Source of the DNA: JBBTRN01 sp038065175
GTDB taxonomy: Bacteria; Patescibacteriota; Doudnabacteria; UBA920
Assembly: GCA_038065175.1 (NCBI GenBank)
Contig: JBBTRN010000003.1
Location: forward strand, 1 to 31,446
Reading direction: 5' to 3'
DNA length: 31,446 bases
Part shown: positions 15,110 through 22,246 of the stretch, piece by piece
Layout of the letters: the number at the start of each line of letters is the position of its first letter
Numbering within the stretch: position 1 is the stretch's first letter
The notes under the pieces: model-generated
Told to the model about the DNA's origin: nothing
What the model saw: the letters and a program-made list of their open reading frames with translations, nothing else
The model's database searches: none
Translations under genes and position numbers: made by a program

Positions 15110-15322
15110 GGCGGTGTTTGTTGGACAAAGTTCGAAACTATTTCGAGCAGAATCCAAATGATTACAACTACTAATGCGGACTCGGCAGGGCGAAACAATT
15201 TGTCTGGGGGAATGAATTCCCTCTGCCTTGACTGATTTCCCGCTCGCAGGAGGGGTCTGGGGAGGAATGCGGGCGGGTTTTCGGACTGGGGTTTTTGAAT
15301 TTCAAAAATTCGCGACCAACAA
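15110..15322. other. GC-rich non-coding spacer with pairing
   Basis: No gene is visible. There is pairing potential: GGCAG/CTGCC around 15185-15223, CCCGC/GCGGG around 15239-15275, and a weak GAATTT/AAATTC hairpin (15297-15311) that could end the minus-strand gene. The word AGGAGGGGTCTGGGGAGGA resembles a palindromic repeat half. It could be a repeat remnant or an RNA gene; I cannot assign it. Confidence 0.4.
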
Positions 15323-16729
15323 TTAAGAAACAGGAATTTTGCGAGAACGGAGGGCTTTCAAAATACCGACCAAAATTGATGGCTTGTATTTTTCTGAAAC
15401 CCTTGTCTTGTCGTAAATATCCGGAAAGACCGAATTCGCAAAATATTTTTCCCTAAGGGCATTATACCAAATATGATCATAAATTTTCCAAAATTCTTCC
15501 CTCGGATAATACGTATGAGCATAAAGGACTTTGCGGCCACCTAATTCTCGTACTTTGTTTTCGACATCCCTATTTACACGAATAAAATTGTCGTACCCAC
15601 GGTTCGCTTCGCCCCACACACCAACATTTATTACCAAGTCGGTTTCAATACAGTTGGGAGCAAATTTATCGCGGCTTGCCGGCCGCAAAGGGCAAAGCCA
15701 AAGTGGATAAATATGCAATTCGTTATCAACGAATTGCAAGAATTTCAAAACGTTTTCTTTTGGTAAGCTCAAGTCTTGTACAAAATAGTATTGAGACACA
15801 TTTGTTGCTTGACCAACCTTAGACAAAGCGCGTGCCTTAAGCCCCTTATCCAAAATAAATCTAGTTAATTTAGTAAAGGGGATTTTAAAAAAAGAGAGAG
15901 CGTGATATCCCAGCCAAAATGTTCCTCTATCGTATCTAAAAAAATAATCTTTTATTGGAATAATTTCTTCGTATTTTGGGTAGAGCTTGGAAATTTTGTC
16001 GGCGTGCAAGTAAAACCATTCGTCAGACCGCTTACTGAAAGTAGAAATGGGCAAATCGTTTTTGTCAGTAAAATTTCCGACCATTACCACTCCATGATTT
16101 TGTGCGAAAATAATTCCGTCCACAAAATCAACTGATTCGCCAATTTTCTTTTTCGTCAAATTAATTGCTTCATCAAAACTTTTTACAGTATGATAAGTAA
16201 GCTGAACATAATCTTTCGCTGGAATAAGGCGCAATTTTACAAGCGTAATTATTCCAAGAGAGCCATACGAGCAAGCCGTGCCGTAAAACAAATCTTGGTT
16301 TTGTGTCGGCGAAGCGGTTATCACTTCCCCGTTTTCAAGCACAATCTCGTATTGAAGGCAACAATTATGGACACCTCCATATTTGAAAGAACTGCTTTCT
16401 CCGGCTCCGCCTTGAATACTGCCTCCAACTGTAATGCCGGGCAACTCTGGTACAACTGGAGGCACAAGGAAGTGCTTCAAAGTTGCTTCGACAAGTTTGT
16501 CCATTGGAACATTCGGCTCGACTAAAATGTATTGTTGTTTAGTATTTATCTCAATAACACGATCTAGCCGACTTACATCGACAAACTTGTCCTTTTCAAA
16601 TTTCTGAGTACGGGTTGAGTTCGTACTACCGTGATAAATCTTTACCTTCTGTTTACGAGCAAAAAATGACTTCATTTGCTCTTGTATATTGTTCAAATCT
16701 ATTGAATGTTGTTTTTCAATTTCCGTCAT
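15323..16729 (-). CDS. DHCR24-like FAD-dependent oxidoreductase
   Basis: A 468-residue flavoprotein. The FAD-binding (type 4, VAO-like) domain spans about residues 20-200 with VEPNVPMDKLVEATL, LPGITVGGSIQGGAGESSS, KYGGVHNCCLQYEIVLENGE and DLFYGTACSYGSLGIIT. The C-terminal half reads like eukaryotic delta-24 sterol reductase (DHCR24/DIMINUTO): DGIIFAQNHGVVMVG, FWLGYHALSFFKIPF, YPLWLCPLRP, then LYAHTYYPREEFWKIYD near the end. It is shorter than DHCR24 (about 516) and lacks the N-terminal membrane helix. The substrate is unknown; a lipid or isoprenoid alkene is possible, but sterol synthesis is not expected here. It follows the broken XRE gene by 5 nt and was probably co-transcribed with it. Confidence 0.86.
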   Translation of the reverse strand: MTEIEKQHSIDLNNIQEQMKSFFARKQKVKIYHGSTNSTRTQKFEKDKFVDVSRLDRVIEINTKQQYILVEPNVPMDKLVEATLKHFLVPPVVPELPGITVGGSIQGGAGESSSFKYGGVHNCCLQYEIVLENGEVITASPTQNQDLFYGTACSYGSLGIITLVKLRLIPAKDYVQLTYHTVKSFDEAINLTKKKIGESVDFVDGIIFAQNHGVVMVGNFTDKNDLPISTFSKRSDEWFYLHADKISKLYPKYEEIIPIKDYFFRYDRGTFWLGYHALSFFKIPFTKLTRFILDKGLKARALSKVGQATNVSQYYFVQDLSLPKENVLKFLQFVDNELHIYPLWLCPLRPASRDKFAPNCIETDLVINVGVWGEANRGYDNFIRVNRDVENKVRELGGRKVLYAHTYYPREEFWKIYDHIWYNALREKYFANSVFPDIYDKTRVSEKYKPSILVGILKALRSRKIPVS

Positions 16730-16734
16730 ATATT

Positions 16735-16937
16735 TTATAAAAGTTCTTTGGCGTTTACGCCAAGAGCTTTAGCCACCTTCTGAACGGTCAAAAGCGACGG
16801 GTTCCTTCTTCCTCGCTCTAAACCACTAATATAACTTCTATGGTCACCTAAAATTCTTGTGACATCGCCTTGAGATAAGTTCTTTTTTAGTTGAACTTCT
16901 TTAAGTTTTCACCAAATTTTATAATTTCGTTGCTCAT
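16735..16937 (-). pseudogene. XRE-family HTH regulator, frameshifted
   Basis: From ATG at 16937 the frame reads MSNEIIKFGENLKKFN and stops. Adding one base in the A4 run at 16906-16909 restores a complete 67-residue XRE protein: FGEKLKEVQLKKNLSQGDVT, then DHRSYISGLERGRRNP, then VQKVAKALGVNAKELL and a stop at 16735. The helix-turn-helix is otherwise intact, so this is either a recent mutation, an assembly error, or programmed slippage. It ends 5 nt before the oxidoreductase and probably controlled it. TTATCCACA lies just upstream (16946-16954). Confidence 0.82.
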
Positions 16938-17022
16938 AGGGGAATTTATCCACACACTTGCAAGAATTTTAGCAAATGTTGTATGATTGGTCTTTGGATA
17001 GTAATCATTCAACATTATTTTT

Positions 17023-17112
17023 TGGCGGAAGCGAAGGGATTCGAACCCTTGAGGGCTGTAACACCCTGCCGCCTTTCCAAGGCGGTGCACTCGACCACTA
17101 TGCGACGCTTCC
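17023..17112 (-). tRNA. tRNA-Ser (anticodon GGA), CCA encoded
   Basis: On the minus strand the acceptor GGAAGCG (17112-17106) pairs with CGCTTCC (17033-17027), discriminator G, then CCA. The anticodon arm is CCGCC-TTGGAAA-GGCGG, giving GGA. A long variable arm (AGGGTGTTACAGCCCT) identifies a class II serine tRNA. The T-loop is GGTTCGAATCC. Confidence 0.97.
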
Positions 17113-17219
17113 TTCAGTGATATGTAATTTTACTTACAGATTTTAGCATTATTAATTGGCCTTGTCGAGATAGCCTAAGTGGTGTAAAATGTAATTGAAA
17201 TTTATTGCTTTAGATTTTT

Positions 17220-17822
17220 ATGCATCATTTGAGTCCAAAAGTACTACAGGCTTTGGAGTTTGCTTCAATTGCCCATAAGGGGCAACTCCGGAAATTTCCG
17301 GCCAATGTCCCTTATATTTCCCACTTAGCCGCGGTGGCATTAATTCTTTCGAGCAGTAGCTACGACGAAGATGTGGTCGTAGCCGGGGTTTTGCATGACA
17401 TAATAGAAGACACTCCTTTTAAAGCCGAAGATATTATAGATAATTTCGGCAACGAGGTTTATAACTTAGTGGTTTCGGTAACCGAAAATAAAAGTTTGCC
17501 TTGGGCGGAGAGGAAGGAAAAATATTTAAGGCAAATCCGGGAAGCTTCGGCAGAAGCCAAAGCGATTTCCGCGGCGGATTTGCTGGCGAACCGCTTAAGC
17601 AACTTAATGGGTTTAAGGCGGGGGGAGAATCCTTGGATAAAATTTTCCAAACAGCCCAAGGAGTACGCCAAAAGAATTTTTGATATAGACCAAAAACGGC
17701 TGGAAATTATCAAGCAGGACGGCCGGGTGCCGTTTTTGGCAGAATTAGTAAGCGTAATGAAGGAAGTGGAAGATTTGTCCTGGCAGATGCTTGAGAATTA
17801 TCAGCCGCCAATTAACAGCTAG
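17220..17822 (+). CDS. MESH1-like HD-domain hydrolase
   Basis: The 200-residue protein is a stand-alone HD domain resembling the hydrolase half of SpoT and small alarmone hydrolase MESH1: AHKGQLRK, PYISHLAAV, GVLHDIIEDT (HD-ED metal and catalytic motif, about residues 58-67), then SAADLLANRLSNL. There is no synthetase domain. Family members remove the 3' diphosphate of (p)ppGpp or act on NADPH. Here degradation of alarmone is the likely role, by inference. No clear Shine-Dalgarno is seen. It stands upstream of dnaG in the same direction, separated by an AT-rich repeat. Confidence 0.83.
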   Translation: MHHLSPKVLQALEFASIAHKGQLRKFPANVPYISHLAAVALILSSSSYDEDVVVAGVLHDIIEDTPFKAEDIIDNFGNEVYNLVVSVTENKSLPWAERKEKYLRQIREASAEAKAISAADLLANRLSNLMGLRRGENPWIKFSKQPKEYAKRIFDIDQKRLEIIKQDGRVPFLAELVSVMKEVEDLSWQMLENYQPPINS

Positions 17823-17832
17823 AAAGAAAATC

Positions 17833-17945
17833 TAAATTCGAAATCCTAAATTCTAAACAAATTTTCAAATTTAAAATCTGAATTCCCAACCGAGAAGTTA
17901 GTATATTTGGTTTTGAGGTTTTAGAGTTTGTTTAGGTTTTAGTTT
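17833..17945. repeat. AT-rich imperfect inverted repeat
   Basis: The left half (AAATCCTAAATTCTAAACAA) is mirrored in the right half (TTGTTTAGGTTTTAGTTTTT) with gaps. Strings built on CTAAA and TTTAG dominate. It lies in the spacer before dnaG and may be a non-autonomous repeat element. Confidence 0.6.
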
Positions 17946-17972
17946 TTAGGACTTAGGTTTTTTGTATATTGT

Positions 17973-19781
17973 ATGGCAGACCAAATTATTCAAGACATCA
18001 AAGACCGGCTGAATATTGTTGACATTATTGGCAACTACCTTCAGCTCAAAAAGGCTGGCGTGAATTTTCGGGCGCTTTGCCCTTTCCATTCGGAAAGGAC
18101 GCCGTCTTTCAATGTAAGCTCGCAAAGGCAAATTTGGCATTGCTTTGGTTGCGGCGAAGGCGGGGACATATTTGGGTTTGTTATGCGGCAGGAGAACGTG
18201 GAATTTAAAGACGCACTGAAAATTTTAGCACAAAAAGCCGGGGTAGAACTGCCTGCATTCCGCCCGCAAAACCCTAAAGAGCAGGAGCTAAAGGATCTGC
18301 TTTATAGAATAAATGATTTTGCGACCAGGCTTTACCACCAAGTATTGTTAAAAGATGAAAAAGCGTTGGAGTATTTAAAAAACCGCGGGCTCGCTTTAGA
18401 AACCATTAAACAGTGGCAAATAGGTTTTGCGCCTGTGGGTTACCATTTTTTGCATCACAAGCTTTTGCAAAAAAATATCAGGGAGGGTGATATGGCAAAG
18501 GCAGGAGTGGTGGTAGCCGGGGAAAAAAATAATTTTTACGACAGGTTTCGAGGGCGGATTATGTTTCCCATCTTTGATTATTTTGGCGAAGTAATAGGTT
18601 TTAGTGCACGGATATTGCCTTCGCTTGACGACCCTTCGGCAGGCTCAGGGCAGGCGGGAAACCAGGCAAAATATATTAACAGTCCGGAAAGTGAAATCTA
18701 CAACAAAAGTATGACTTTATTTGGTCTTAATTTTGCCAAAGACGCGATGCGCAAACAGGATGAGGCCGTGGTGGTGGAAGGGCAAATGGACTGTATAAGC
18801 CTCCACCAAGCGGGTTTTAAAAATGTGGTAGCTTCCAGCGGTACGGCTTTAACCGAAAAACAGCTTGTGGAAAAACACAGCCTGCCGCAGGAAAAAAACC
18901 TTACCCAGTTAAGCAGGCTTACAAAAAATATTAAATTTTGTTTCGACGCCGACTCTGCCGGCCAAATCGCGGGCAGGCGCGCCGGGGAAATGGCTTTGAA
19001 GCAGGGATTCAGCGTAAAATTTATTATTTTAAAATCTGCCAAGGATCCGGACGAGCTTGTGAAAAAAAGCCCCGGGCTCTGGGCAAAAGCAGTTTTGGGC
19101 GCGGTATGGTTTTTGGATTTTTATATAAGCACGGCCAAAGAAAAATTTCCGGACGATCCGGTGGAACAAAAGCATTATTTAACCAAAGAGGTTGTGCCGT
19201 TTTTGCAATTTATTTCCGACCCGCTGGAACAGGACCATTACATTATTCAGATGGCTAAACAATTTAATATCTCCGAAAAAGTCATAAGGGAGCAAATTAA
19301 GGGGAACACTGCGCCGCGCGCAGTTAATGAGGGTTTAAGCGGCGCGGCCTTGCCGGGAAAAGGGATTTTTATTTTAGAGAAGGAGGTTTTGGGAGGGTTA
19401 ATTGCGAGCCGAGAATTTTTGGGAATCATTAAAAGTGATTTGGAAGAATCTGATTTTGAGAGTCCGGAAGCTAAAGGATCCTTTTTAGCTTTAATATCCG
19501 GCAATAAACCGGATTTAGTCCAGGCTTCCGCGCTTGCCAAAGAGGCGGTATTTGTGGTAGAATCTCTTTTAGAACAGTTGGGAACTGAAGCCCTGCAAAA
19601 GAGGCTTTTAACATCTTTCCGCCGCCTTAAAGTCAATAATTTAAAAAAGAAACAAAAATTTTTGCAAAATAAGATAGCCAGAGCCGAGCTTCTGGGCGAG
19701 AAGGCCGATTCGCGCAAATTGCAGGAAGATTTTGCGTTGGTTTCGAAATTAAAAATGGAATGGGAAAAAGCAATTAAATAA
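17973..19781 (+). CDS. dnaG: DNA primase
   Basis: The 602-residue primase makes RNA primers for replication. A zinc-finger domain comes first (CPFHSERTPSFNV and WHCFGCGEGGDIFGFVM, about residues 36-75). The RNA polymerase basic core follows, with YINSPESEIYNKS (ATP/NTP region). TOPRIM residues are VVEGQMDCIS and FCFDADSAG. A helical C-terminal helicase-binding region completes it. Residues about 220-229 (PSAGSGQAG) come from a short repeat. Together with rpoD 20 nt downstream it keeps the classic dnaG-rpoD arrangement, without rpsU. TATATT (17965-17970) is a -10 candidate close to the ATG. Confidence 0.97.
   Translation: MADQIIQDIKDRLNIVDIIGNYLQLKKAGVNFRALCPFHSERTPSFNVSSQRQIWHCFGCGEGGDIFGFVMRQENVEFKDALKILAQKAGVELPAFRPQNPKEQELKDLLYRINDFATRLYHQVLLKDEKALEYLKNRGLALETIKQWQIGFAPVGYHFLHHKLLQKNIREGDMAKAGVVVAGEKNNFYDRFRGRIMFPIFDYFGEVIGFSARILPSLDDPSAGSGQAGNQAKYINSPESEIYNKSMTLFGLNFAKDAMRKQDEAVVVEGQMDCISLHQAGFKNVVASSGTALTEKQLVEKHSLPQEKNLTQLSRLTKNIKFCFDADSAGQIAGRRAGEMALKQGFSVKFIILKSAKDPDELVKKSPGLWAKAVLGAVWFLDFYISTAKEKFPDDPVEQKHYLTKEVVPFLQFISDPLEQDHYIIQMAKQFNISEKVIREQIKGNTAPRAVNEGLSGAALPGKGIFILEKEVLGGLIASREFLGIIKSDLEESDFESPEAKGSFLALISGNKPDLVQASALAKEAVFVVESLLEQLGTEALQKRLLTSFRRLKVNNLKKKQKFLQNKIARAELLGEKADSRKLQEDFALVSKLKMEWEKAIK
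18630..18657. repeat. Short repeat inserted in frame in dnaG
   Basis: ACCCTTCGGCAGGCTCAGGG and a few more bases encode DPSAGSGQAG in an otherwise conserved part of the primase core (between ILPSLD and NQAKYINS). The half-palindrome CCCTTCGGCAGGCTCAGGG is typical of widespread bacterial short repeats. Confidence 0.72.
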
Positions 19782-19801
19782 ATTATTTTTTTTATTTTCC
19801 A

Positions 19802-21094
19802 ATGCATAAAAAGTCCAAAAAAAAGCTAAGGAAAAAAATTGCGGCCAAGAAAAATCGCCCTGTTTTCCGCAAAAAAAAATATAAAGCCCGCAAGGCAAAA
19901 AAACAGTTCAAAGTTATAGTAAGACCGGACAAGACTAAAACCCCAAAGGCTGCCGTCCAGGCTGTTTTGCCAATTACCGATGAGCAAAAGCGGAAATTTT
20001 TAGCTGAACTTATTGGGAAAGGGTCAGTGAGGGGTTTTGTAACCGAAGCGGAGGTTATACATGCCTTCCCTTATTTGGAGGACGATTTGGGGGGCTTGGA
20101 AAATATTATGGAATTATTGGAGAAGCGCGGGATTGAAATAGTAGACCAGGAGGTGGCCAGCGTTTGGGAACTAAATAAAAAAGAAGAAGAGGCGCCTAAA
20201 CCGGTTAAGGGCGTCAAAAAAGTTAAGAAAAAAGACGATGTTTTAGACGCTTTTGATTTGGGGGACATTTACGACGATTCGATCCAGATGTATTTGCGTG
20301 AAATAGGCAAAGTGCCGCTTTTGCACGGGTCGGAGGAAATTGAGCTGGCCAAGAGGGTGGAAAAAGGGGATGTGGCCGCAAGGAAGAAATTGACTGAAGC
20401 GAATTTGCGACTCGTCGTATCCATCGCGAAAAAATATATGGGCAGGAATTTAGGGCTTTTGGACTTAATCCAAGAGGGTAATTTGGGGTTATTTCGCGCG
20501 GTTGAAAAATTTGACTGGACTAAAGGCTATAAATTTTCAACATACGCGACCTGGTGGATCCGCCAGGCTATTACCCGTGCGCTTGCCGACCAATCTAGGA
20601 CAATCCGTATTCCGGTGCACATGGTGGAGACTTTAAACAAGTACGCGCAGGCCGAGCGGTCTTTGGTGCAGGATTTGGGTAGGGAACCGCTCCCTGAAGA
20701 AATTGCCGCGGAAATGGGTATAGGGGTGGAAAAAGTTTATCATCTTAAAAAGATTTCCCAGGAAACGGTGAGTATAGATTCCCCGGTAGGAGAGGACGAC
20801 GGCGAAGATTCTTCCCTGGGCGATTTTATAGTGGACGAGGACACGATCAAGCCTAATGAAATGGCAGGCAGGCAAATTTTGAAAGAATATGTCGGCAAGG
20901 TATTAATGGATTTAGACCCCAGGGAGCAGAAAATTTTAAAAATGCGCTTTGGTTTGGAAGACGGTGTGACTCATACCTTGGAAGAAGTCGGGGAAGAATT
21001 CGGCGTGACTCGCGAGCGAATTAGGCAAATAGAAAGCAAGGCTCTGGAGAAAATTAGGGAACATATAGACATTAATAAACTTAGGGACTATTAG
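19802..21094 (+). CDS. rpoD: Housekeeping RNA polymerase sigma factor
   Basis: The 430-residue primary sigma factor directs promoter recognition. Residues 1-40 are an unusually lysine/arginine-rich tail. Region 1.1-like sequence follows (about 55-125), then region 1.2 (DDSIQMYLREIGKVPLL), region 2 with NLRLVVSIAKKY, LIQEGNLGLFRAVEKF and TYATWWIRQAITRAL, region 3 and region 4 ending GVTRERIRQIESKALEKIREH. These are the features of group 1 sigma factors, consistent with the TTGACA/TATAAT-like promoters seen here. It starts 20 nt after dnaG, likely in one transcript. Confidence 0.97.
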   Translation: MHKKSKKKLRKKIAAKKNRPVFRKKKYKARKAKKQFKVIVRPDKTKTPKAAVQAVLPITDEQKRKFLAELIGKGSVRGFVTEAEVIHAFPYLEDDLGGLENIMELLEKRGIEIVDQEVASVWELNKKEEEAPKPVKGVKKVKKKDDVLDAFDLGDIYDDSIQMYLREIGKVPLLHGSEEIELAKRVEKGDVAARKKLTEANLRLVVSIAKKYMGRNLGLLDLIQEGNLGLFRAVEKFDWTKGYKFSTYATWWIRQAITRALADQSRTIRIPVHMVETLNKYAQAERSLVQDLGREPLPEEIAAEMGIGVEKVYHLKKISQETVSIDSPVGEDDGEDSSLGDFIVDEDTIKPNEMAGRQILKEYVGKVLMDLDPREQKILKMRFGLEDGVTHTLEEVGEEFGVTRERIRQIESKALEKIREHIDINKLRDY

Positions 21095-21123
21095 GGTAAT
21101 TTATCAATATAATACCCAAATTA

Positions 21124-21282
21124 AGTTATCCACCTTAATAAAAAATCGCCCGTAATTAAGGGCGTTTTTTTTGCTTGATTTCGATGGAAAAGACAATCAA
21201 AAAATGATATAGTGCCACACTAAAATCAGAGAAAAATATTTTTGTTTTTTATTAAGGGTTTTTTTGCAGTTATCCACCTTAA
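21124..21282 (+). repeat. Two direct copies of a DnaA-box-like 15-mer
   Basis: AGTTATCCACCTTAA occurs exactly at 21124-21138 and 21268-21282. It contains TTATCCAC, one base short of the DnaA box TTATCCACA. The copies flank the rpoD terminator and precede the sRNA promoter. They may be regulator sites or chance repeats; an origin is not supported. Confidence 0.5.
21147..21173 (+). terminator. Intrinsic terminator after rpoD
   Basis: CGCCC/GGGCG stem with an AT loop, a preceding A-tract and T8 following. Confidence 0.9.
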
Positions 21283-21286
21283 GTAC

Positions 21287-21315
21287 TTGCAGAGCTTTTG
21301 GTGTGGGGGTAAAAT
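21287..21315 (+). promoter_or_regulatory. Promoter of an orphan structured transcript
   Basis: TTGCAG (21287-21292), 17 bp, TAAAAT (21310-21315). It starts 5 nt after a DnaA-box-like repeat and drives the RNA ending at about 21552. Confidence 0.6.
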
Positions 21316-21321
21316 ATATAC

Positions 21322-21552
21322 AGAAAGGAAAAGTAATAGATGAAGCAGAAGACTACGGTCCTTTAGGTGGTTTTCCTCCCGGCATTCACGCTTGGGATTG
21401 CGAAAAGCTACAAAGGCAGCTTAAGCCTTCATCATCCTGTCCCAATATTAATCGGGACTAGGAAAAAAAGAAAATCGCATATGGGAGAAACCGCCTACTT
21501 AGGCTAAATCCAGCACTATTCTTGAAAAAGATTGCGCTGGATTTAGTTTTTT
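21322..21552 (+). ncRNA. Unassigned structured small RNA (about 230 nt)
   Basis: It has its own promoter and a strong terminator. A long-range stem joins TTAGGTGGTTTTCCTCCC (about 21363-21380) to GGGAGAAACCGCCTAC (about 21484-21499). Inside are AAGCT/AGCTT and GTCCC/GGGAC hairpins. The closing long stem with internal loops recalls 6S RNA but no 6S consensus is clear, and there is no tmRNA T-loop or RNase P core. One frame (21264-21461) could encode about 65 residues ending in a repeat-derived tail; it crosses the promoter, so I favour RNA. A short protein cannot be excluded. Confidence 0.5.
21505..21552 (+). terminator. Long-stem terminator of the orphan RNA
   Basis: CTAAATCCAGC and GCTGGATTTAG form a perfect 11-bp stem followed by T6. 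Confidence 0.9.
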
Positions 21553-21607
21553 ACAGCTTGGGAATTGTTAAATAGGATTCAGTATTATTTGTCATCATTA
21601 TACCACA

Positions 21608-21646
21608 ATCTTATAATCTCAAGATTATAAGATTGTTTTTTATGCA
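21608..21646. terminator. Perfect AT palindrome with T-tract
   Basis: AATCTTATAATCT and its inverse copy form a hairpin followed by T6. It is a second terminator shortly before the tRNA-Asn promoter, with nothing recognisable between the two. Confidence 0.75.
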
Positions 21647-21670
21647 AATGCTTTAGTTGTAAACTAGGGG

Positions 21671-21699
21671 TTGATGGAAATAAAAGAAGCTGATAAAAT
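21671..21699 (+). promoter_or_regulatory. Promoter of tRNA-Asn
   Basis: TTGATG (21671-21676), exactly 17 bp, TAAAAT (21694-21699). The tRNA begins 17 nt after the -10. Confidence 0.75.
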
Positions 21700-21781
21700 A
21701 TGCTAAGTGTCAATGTTCGGGAGTAGCTCAGCGGTAGAGCAACCGGCTGTGAACACCTCTTTTATCAGCTAGCTCAAATAT

Positions 21782-22114
21782 ATGGCAGATAAAAGAAAAT
21801 ATTCCGACCGGGCTGAATACCTTAAAAAAGCAGTGGACAAAAGGCGTAGAATGATCAAAACCATGGCACTTGCCTATAAAGGCAATAAGTGCATGTTTTG
21901 TGGCTATAGTCGCTACGCTGGAGCGCTAGAGTTTCATCATCTTGACCAAAAAGGAAAAGATTTTGGACTGGGTGCAAAAGGACTAACTCGTTCTTGGGAA
22001 CGAACCAAAAAAGAGTTGGACAAATGTATCTTAGTTTGCTCAAACTGCCATAAGGAAGTTCATGCCGGGTTATTGCAGCCTTCTCAAGTAATTGGGAAAG
22101 GAAAAACGAGGTGA
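21782..22114 (+). CDS. HNH homing endonuclease of the tRNA intron
   Basis: The 110-residue protein has a basic N-terminus (about 1-35) and an HNH nuclease: CMFCGY (residues about 38-43), LEFHHLDQKGKDF (catalytic histidines), then CILVCSNCHKEVHAG with the second CxxC. Such proteins make the intron mobile by cutting intron-less alleles; a tRNA-Asn gene target is inferred from its location. The whole gene sits inside the intron, before the catalytic core. It has TGA as stop. There is no strong ribosome site; the tRNA promoter presumably drives it. Confidence 0.88.
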   Translation: MADKRKYSDRAEYLKKAVDKRRRMIKTMALAYKGNKCMFCGYSRYAGALEFHHLDQKGKDFGLGAKGLTRSWERTKKELDKCILVCSNCHKEVHAGLLQPSQVIGKGKTR

Positions 22115-22117
22115 ATT

Positions 22118-22160
22118 GTCCGCCAAAGGCGGATCCGCCATAGCTTTAGCGAAGGCGGAC
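22118..22160. repeat. Palindromic repeat inside the tRNA intron
   Basis: GTCCGCCAAAGGCGGA, then CCGCC ATAGCTTTAGCG AAGGCGGAC, form nested palindromes. The core TCCGCCAAAGGCGGA (22119-22133) is identical in inverse to ldh 8945-8959. Related stems are at 22210-22234 (CCACCC/GGGTGG) and 22293-22312 (GCATCCGCC/GGCGGATG). Confidence 0.8.
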
Positions 22161-22246
22161 TGGAACCCTTACAGATGTGTAAACATCTAAGGTAATCAGC
22201 AGCCAAGCCACCCTTCGCGTAAAGCTATGGGTGGAAGGTTCAGAGA

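Noticed and set aside
16887..17090. 67-residue frame spanning tRNA-Ser and the xre start
   Set aside because: Most of it is antisense tRNA; only the last 16 residues belong to the real regulator start.
21124..21282. Replication origin near rpoD
   Set aside because: Only two imperfect DnaA-like boxes, and no dnaA or dnaN in the window.
21264..21461. 65-residue protein between rpoD and tRNA-Asn
   Set aside because: The frame starts upstream of a good promoter, overlaps a long-range RNA stem and ends in a repeat. RNA is favoured, though not proven.
21322..21552. tmRNA
   Set aside because: GCAGCTTAA suggests a tag end, but there is no T-arm, no acceptor pairing and no CCA end.
21717..21760. 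tRNA-His (GTG) reading of the interrupted tRNA
   Set aside because: GTG appears only if exon and intron are read through. Discriminator G, lack of G at -1 and the body sequence fit tRNA-Asn, and group I splicing gives GUU.
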